Origin: CAVQOB01 sp963714325
GTDB taxonomy: Bacteria; Pseudomonadota; Alphaproteobacteria; Rhizobiales; Hyphomicrobiaceae
Length of the DNA: 64,000 nucleotides
Assembly (NCBI GenBank): GCA_963714325.1
Contig: CAVQOB010000010.1
Coordinates: 62,001 to 126,000, forward strand
Reading direction: 5' to 3'
Below the pieces are notes generated by a model. The model was not told the origin of the DNA, did no database searches, and saw nothing but the letters and a program-made list of their open reading frames with translations. How positions within the stretch are numbered: position 1 is the first letter of the stretch; each line of letters opens with the position of its first letter. The translations under genes and the position numbers were made by a program. Shown piece after piece: positions 60,195-64,000 of the stretch.

Positions 60195-61181
60195 TTGAAC
60201 CGTAACCACCCCACGCCAACCCAGGCCACGCCAACCCACGCGTCGGCGGAAACAGCTGTTCCGATTGCAGGCGTCCGCCTCGGCGCATTTGAGTGGAGCT
60301 TGATCGGTCTGCAATCCATGTTATGGGGCAGTTCGTTCTTCTGGATTGCTTTCGCACGTGCCGAACTGCCGCCGTTCACGATCACGGCGCTGAGATTGGT
60401 GCCGGCTATCGCCATTCTCTTGCTGGTTCTCGCCTGGAAGCGCCTGCGATTGCCGGCCGACCTCCAAATCTGGGCGCATCTGGTCGCCTTTGCGGCCTTC
60501 AATAATGTCGTTCCCTTTGTCCTGATCATCTATGCGCAACGCGAAGTCACGACTGGAATGTCGGCGGTCTTCAATGCCACCGCTCCCTTGTTCACGCTGC
60601 TGCTGGCACGCCAATTCCTGACCGGTGAGCGCTTTTCCTGGAGCAAAGTGGTCGGCATCGTGACCGGCATCACCGGCGTCGGTATCATTACGGGCCCGGC
60701 ATTCGGCGGTGTGACCCATGTCAGCCCCGCGACCTATCTGGCTTTGCTCGCGGCGCCGCTGTGCTATGCGATCGCCACCATCTATGCCCGCCTCGCCCTG
60801 ATCCATATGCAGCCCTTCGTGTTGGCGACCGGGCAAATGATCGGCTCACTCATATTTGCGGCCCCTTTGGCGCTGGCGATCGAGCGGCCCTGGACGTTGG
60901 CGATGCCGGGCCTGCCGGCCATTGGCGCAGTCCTGGCCATGGGAATATTCGGTTCCGCGCTGGCATCGCTCTGCCATTTCACGATCATGCGCCGCGCCGG
61001 GGCGACCAACACCATGCTGGTGACATTGCTACTGCCAGTCACGCCGCTGGTGCTCGGCAGCCTGTTTCTCGGTGAAACCATGAGCTGGCAGGATATCCTC
61101 GGCGCGTGCGTCATTGCCACGGCCCTGCTGATCATCGACGGGCGACTGTTTCGGCGTGGTCCAGACGCGCAAACCCGATGA
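60195..61181 (+). CDS. DMT-superfamily EamA transporter B
   Basis: The product is 328 residues from the TTG at 60195, with GAGG upstream; no ATG gives a full first helix. The N-terminal 25 residues are low-complexity (repeated P-T-x-A). Ten helices follow: LIGLQSMLWGSSFFWIAFAR, VFNATAPLFTLLLARQFLTG, ATNTMLVTLLLPVTPLVLGS and ATALLIIDGRLFRR. It is the second DMT gene of the aconitase X run and overlaps the next by four bases. Confidence 0.85.
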   Translation: MNRNHPTPTQATPTHASAETAVPIAGVRLGAFEWSLIGLQSMLWGSSFFWIAFARAELPPFTITALRLVPAIAILLLVLAWKRLRLPADLQIWAHLVAFAAFNNVVPFVLIIYAQREVTTGMSAVFNATAPLFTLLLARQFLTGERFSWSKVVGIVTGITGVGIITGPAFGGVTHVSPATYLALLAAPLCYAIATIYARLALIHMQPFVLATGQMIGSLIFAAPLALAIERPWTLAMPGLPAIGAVLAMGIFGSALASLCHFTIMRRAGATNTMLVTLLLPVTPLVLGSLFLGETMSWQDILGACVIATALLIIDGRLFRRGPDAQTR

Positions 61182-62119
61182 GCACACCGGAGAAACCGAT
61201 CCCTGCTCTTGCAACCCATCAGATGGGGGCCCGGGAATGGGGATTGATGATGCTTTGCGCGATACTCTGGGGCGGCGCTTATACGTTGAACAAAATCGTC
61301 ATCCCAGAGCTGCCGCCACTGACCATTACGGCCGCGCGTCTCGCCATGGCGATCACGTTACTCGCGCCGCTGGTCTACGCTTATGGCTACCGCCTGCCGC
61401 CATTGGGAGGCGCGTGGCGCCCATTCTTCGTTTTCACACTGTTCTCGAACATCGTGCCATTTACGCTGGTGCTCTATGGACAGCGCTCGACGGCCAGTGG
61501 ACTTGCCTCGGTGCTGGTCGCGACGGCGCCGCTGTTCCTCATTCTGCTCGCGCACGTCTACACACGCGATGAAAAACTCACGAGCAACAAGCTCATTGGC
61601 GTGCTGGCCGGCATTGCGGGGGTGGCCGTTGTCTTCGGCCCCGATGCGATGGCGGGTTGGTCGACAGCGCTCGAGGGCAAACTCGCGCTACTGCTGGCAG
61701 CGGTGCTGTATGCCGTTGGTGGCGTTTATGCCAAGCGCTTCAAGGATCAACCGCCGCTGGTGATCGCCACCATGCAGATGATGTCCGGATTCTTAGTGTC
61801 ATTGCCGCTGGCACTGGCGCTCGAAAGGCCGTGGACGTTGGCCTTGCCATCAATGCCAGCCCTCAGTGCGTTGGCTGGGATCGGTTATCTCGGTTCCGCC
61901 ATGGCCGCCGTCACATATTTTGCCATCTTCACCCGGGCTGGCGCGACCAACGCCATGCTGGTGACATTGCTGGTGCCAATCACGCCGATTCTGCTCGGCG
62001 CCTTGCTCTTCGGTGAACAACTGCTGGCGCGTGAAATCGTAGGCGCGACCGTGATCGCCACAGCGCTGATCATCATCGATGGGCGACTACTCGCACGTTT
62101 GCTGGGGGATCGCCGATAG
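61178..62119 (+). CDS. DMT-superfamily EamA transporter C
   Basis: The ATG at 61178 overlaps the previous TGA (ATGA), so it is translationally coupled to transporter B. The 313-residue product has ten helices, with LMMLCAILWGGAYTLNKIVI, VLVATAPLFLILLAHVYTRD, ATNAMLVTLLVPITPILLGA and ATALIIIDGRLLARL. B and C are clearly related, especially at the ends of both halves. Either could form a homodimer or a heterodimer with the other, as paired small DMT proteins do, but for full ten-helix proteins this is speculation. Confidence 0.87.
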   Translation: MSTPEKPIPALATHQMGAREWGLMMLCAILWGGAYTLNKIVIPELPPLTITAARLAMAITLLAPLVYAYGYRLPPLGGAWRPFFVFTLFSNIVPFTLVLYGQRSTASGLASVLVATAPLFLILLAHVYTRDEKLTSNKLIGVLAGIAGVAVVFGPDAMAGWSTALEGKLALLLAAVLYAVGGVYAKRFKDQPPLVIATMQMMSGFLVSLPLALALERPWTLALPSMPALSALAGIGYLGSAMAAVTYFAIFTRAGATNAMLVTLLVPITPILLGALLFGEQLLAREIVGATVIATALIIIDGRLLARLLGDRR

Positions 62120-62125
62120 CGGCCC

Positions 62126-62773
62126 TCACGGATGCGCCGGCACGCGCGCCACCAGCCGCACCACGCTCGACCGGCCGCGATGGCGCGGTCCCTCAGCCAG
62201 TTCGACCTCCTCCTCTTCGAGGCTGACGATATCGGCACCGGCAAAATCGCGCCGGAGATCATCGGATTCAAATAACATGGTGACGTCATGCGGGCCGCCG
62301 ACGCTGCCGTTGGCACGATGCAACAACTGGCGCGGCGAATAACCTTCAAGCAGCACGACCCCGCCGGGCTTCAGCGCCTGCAGCATGTGCGCATGCATGC
62401 GCGGCCGGAGCGCCGCCGGGAAATGCAGAAAGATCGAGACGACGACATCGAACTGGCCTTGCGGCCACGGCCACGTTTCAAGGTCGGCGCATTGCGCGTC
62501 GATCGCCACGCCGCGCTCACCGGCGACGAACTTGGCTTTGTGGACGCCGATCCGCGAGGCATCGACGGTCGTGACGTGCAACCCGCACTCCGCCAGAAAA
62601 ACGCCGTTGCGGCCCTCGCCGTCGCCGGGCACGAGGGCTTTCATACCCTTGTGGTAGTGCGCCGCTTGCGACATCAGAAAGACGTTGGGTTTTTCGCCAA
62701 ACGCAAATCCAGGCTCAGAATAGCGTTGATCCCAAAAAGCGCCTTGCGGGCTTGGCGTTGGAGCTTTGGTCAT
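62126..62773 (-). CDS. Class I SAM-dependent methyltransferase (TehB-like)
   Basis: The ATG at 62773 follows AGGAGG. The 215-residue product has SAM motif I in ALVPGDGEGRNGVFLAECGL, the acidic end of beta-2 in VTTVDASRIGVHKA, beta-4 FDVVVSIFLHFPAALRP and the post-motif LKPGGVVLLEGYSPRQL. This resembles TehB-like and thiopurine-type small methyltransferases. The substrate is unknown. It converges on the DMT operon with a 6-bp gap. Confidence 0.85.
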   Translation of the reverse strand: MTKAPTPSPQGAFWDQRYSEPGFAFGEKPNVFLMSQAAHYHKGMKALVPGDGEGRNGVFLAECGLHVTTVDASRIGVHKAKFVAGERGVAIDAQCADLETWPWPQGQFDVVVSIFLHFPAALRPRMHAHMLQALKPGGVVLLEGYSPRQLLHRANGSVGGPHDVTMLFESDDLRRDFAGADIVSLEEEEVELAEGPRHRGRSSVVRLVARVPAHP

Positions 62774-62787
62774 CGAGCCTCCTGCGT

Positions 62788-63123
62788 TCAACCGTGTTTG
62801 CGGCTTTCGTCTAGCGCCGCCTGCCATGCGGCGGCATCGAAGCCATCGACGATCATCAGTTGGCCTTCACTTGCCGCCTGACGGATGCTGCGGATGGCCA
62901 TGTAGTTGGCCGAAGCGTAAAAGCCTTCCGCCGCCGCCCGGCTCGGAAACTCGATCACCACGACGCGGCGCTGATCCGCTGCCCCCTCAAGCGACGTCTT
63001 ATCCCCGCCTCGTACCAGAAATTTTCCACCATGTTCGGCAATGACACGCGGCGTGTGCTTGGCATACTCGCGATAGCGATCGGGATCGGTAATGCTGATC
63101 TGGCCGATGATGTAGGCTGCCAT
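62788..63123 (-). CDS. DUF1330-domain protein (dimeric alpha/beta barrel)
   Basis: The start at 63123 (MAAYIIGQISITDPDRYREY) follows GAGG by six bases. The 111-residue product is a ferredoxin-like fold protein of the DUF1330 family: GGKFLVRGGDKTSLEG, VVVIEFPSRAAAEGFYASAN and YMAIRSIRQAASEGQLMIVD are the usual elements. Members are thought to be small dimeric enzymes or binders of unknown function. It is encoded 14 bases before the methyltransferase gene and is probably co-transcribed with it. Confidence 0.87.
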   Translation of the reverse strand: MAAYIIGQISITDPDRYREYAKHTPRVIAEHGGKFLVRGGDKTSLEGAADQRRVVVIEFPSRAAAEGFYASANYMAIRSIRQAASEGQLMIVDGFDAAAWQAALDESRKHG

Positions 63124-63267
63124 TGAAACCTCGCTTATGGTGCACGCAGTGCAGACGCCCATCGTCGGCACTTCCCGCGTCGGCCGGTCACCGCTATAGG
63201 GTCGTCAACCCAACACTACCCTTGGTCATTGGCCCAAGGCAAACCAGACCAGCCCGACCGAGATCGC

Positions 63268-64000
63268 ATGACCACTGCCAGCAACGCCACTCGCACCGCA
63301 TCGAACCTGCCGCTGGCTGTGCTGTGGATGGTTGGTGCTTTGCTGGCGTTTTCGGTCATCGCCATCGCCGGCCGCGAGGCACAGAAAACCATCGACACCT
63401 ACCAATTGATGTTCGGCCGTGCGGTCATCGGGCTCGCAATTCTGACCGTCATTCTGGTTGCGATGGGTGGACGATTGCGGGACGTTACGACACAACGGCC
63501 AGGGCTGCACCTGCTGCGCAATATCCTGCACTACGCCGGTCAGTTCAGCTGGCTCTACGCGCTGCCGCTCATCCCGCTGGCGACGCTATTTGCGGTCGAG
63601 TTCACCTGCCCGTTGTGGGTCGCCCTTCTCGCCCCGTTGATCCTCGGCGAGCGTCTGACACTGACGCGGATCATCGCTGCCATCCTCGGATTCATCGGCA
63701 TTGTCGCCATTGTCGGACCGTCGATCACGGCGATTTCGCCGGGCCTGCTTTTCGGCCTCGCTTCGGCGATCGGGTTCGCCTCGTCGATGATTTGCATGAA
63801 GTCGCTGACACGCACCGATGACGCCTTCCGGATCATCTACGTCATGCACGTGATCCAAGTCGCCATCGGGCTTATTCCCATGGCGTCGCGGTGGATCTGG
63901 CCGGACCCGATAACGCTGATGTGGGTCGCCATTGTTGGCGTCGCCGGCCTCGTCGCCCACTATTCACTGACGCGCGCCTTTGCCGTCGCCGACGCCATCA
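63268..64000 (+). CDS. DMT-superfamily EamA transporter D, cut by the window end
   Basis: ATG 63268 opens a frame that runs off the window (244 residues seen). It reads MTTASNATRTASNLPLAVLW, then VGALLAFSVIAIAGREAQKT, the EamA-half end TLFAVEFTCPLWVALLAPLI with LGERLTLTRIIAAILGFIGI, and the second half beginning GLLFGLASAIGFASSMICMK. It differs from transporters A-C and belongs to the branch with YxxxFxxLxxxPLAxATLF, like the DMT gene at 39.6 kb. Confidence 0.85.
   Translation, partial: MTTASNATRTASNLPLAVLWMVGALLAFSVIAIAGREAQKTIDTYQLMFGRAVIGLAILTVILVAMGGRLRDVTTQRPGLHLLRNILHYAGQFSWLYALPLIPLATLFAVEFTCPLWVALLAPLILGERLTLTRIIAAILGFIGIVAIVGPSITAISPGLLFGLASAIGFASSMICMKSLTRTDDAFRIIYVMHVIQVAIGLIPMASRWIWPDPITLMWVAIVGVAGLVAHYSLTRAFAVADAI

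Noticed and set aside
63123..63821. 232-codon plus-strand frame at the end of the window
   Set aside because: It is out of frame with the EamA transporter that starts at 63268, and its sequence is Arg/Pro/His-rich noise.

Overview
The window is a chromosomal segment of a high-GC alphaproteobacterium. A Hyphomicrobiales (Rhizobiales) member of the Bradyrhizobium/Xanthobacteraceae type is the best fit. Pointers are a coiled-coil protein resembling the growth-pole-ring family, a NAD-regulator (NrtR-like) of rhizobial type, the rpiA / DUF2059 / gor block with a divergent gph, and REP-like palindromes of the kind common in Bradyrhizobiaceae. The lineage call is inference from gene content; no rRNA, tRNA, CRISPR array, prophage or complete insertion sequence was seen.

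Layout. 1-3.6 kb: end of an HpaB-type flavin monooxygenase, an ASCH protein, a decayed GIY-YIG fragment inside a REP-like palindrome cluster, and an intradiol ring-cleavage dioxygenase with a palindromic site upstream. 3.6-26.9 kb: the dominant feature, one minus-strand locus of five genes. In transcription order these are an outer-membrane TolC-like lipoprotein, a HlyD-like adaptor, a second adaptor with a GAF-like N-terminal half, an M50-type membrane metalloprotease fused to a HlyD-like adaptor (with a PqqD-like N-terminal region), and a giant repetitive surface protein of about 5,700 residues. The giant protein has a LEPR motif and a DUF4347 domain at its N-terminus but no Sec signal peptide. 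No ABC ATPase or RND pump is encoded in the locus, so it looks like a dedicated, non-canonical export machine plus its cargo. The giant gene is interrupted near its 3' end by one extra base inside a set of nearly identical 318-bp repeats.

27-48 kb: housekeeping and small-molecule metabolism: M20 amidohydrolase with a 2-hydroxyacid dehydrogenase, thioesterase, yeast-type cytosine deaminase, ferredoxin-NADP reductase with a 2Fe-2S ferredoxin, an Hpt protein, a growth-pole-ring-like coiled-coil protein, a dipeptide epimerase and MurQ (both linked to cell-wall recycling), an MFS and a DMT transporter, an HD phosphohydrolase, the NAD regulator, pyruvate phosphate dikinase and an M20 dipeptidase. 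48-57 kb: MBL hydrolase overlapping a DUF1499 membrane protein, a palindromic repeat cluster that supplies the 3' end of a GST gene, YceI, SDR, glutathione reductase, DUF2059, rpiA and gph. 57-64 kb: an apparent operon of EamA/DMT transporter, split aconitase X (large and small subunits overlapping by four bases) and two more DMT transporters, then a methyltransferase, a DUF1330 protein and a fourth DMT transporter that runs off the window.

Many long open frames opposite the giant gene and opposite the PPDK and peptidase genes are compositional shadows and were left out.
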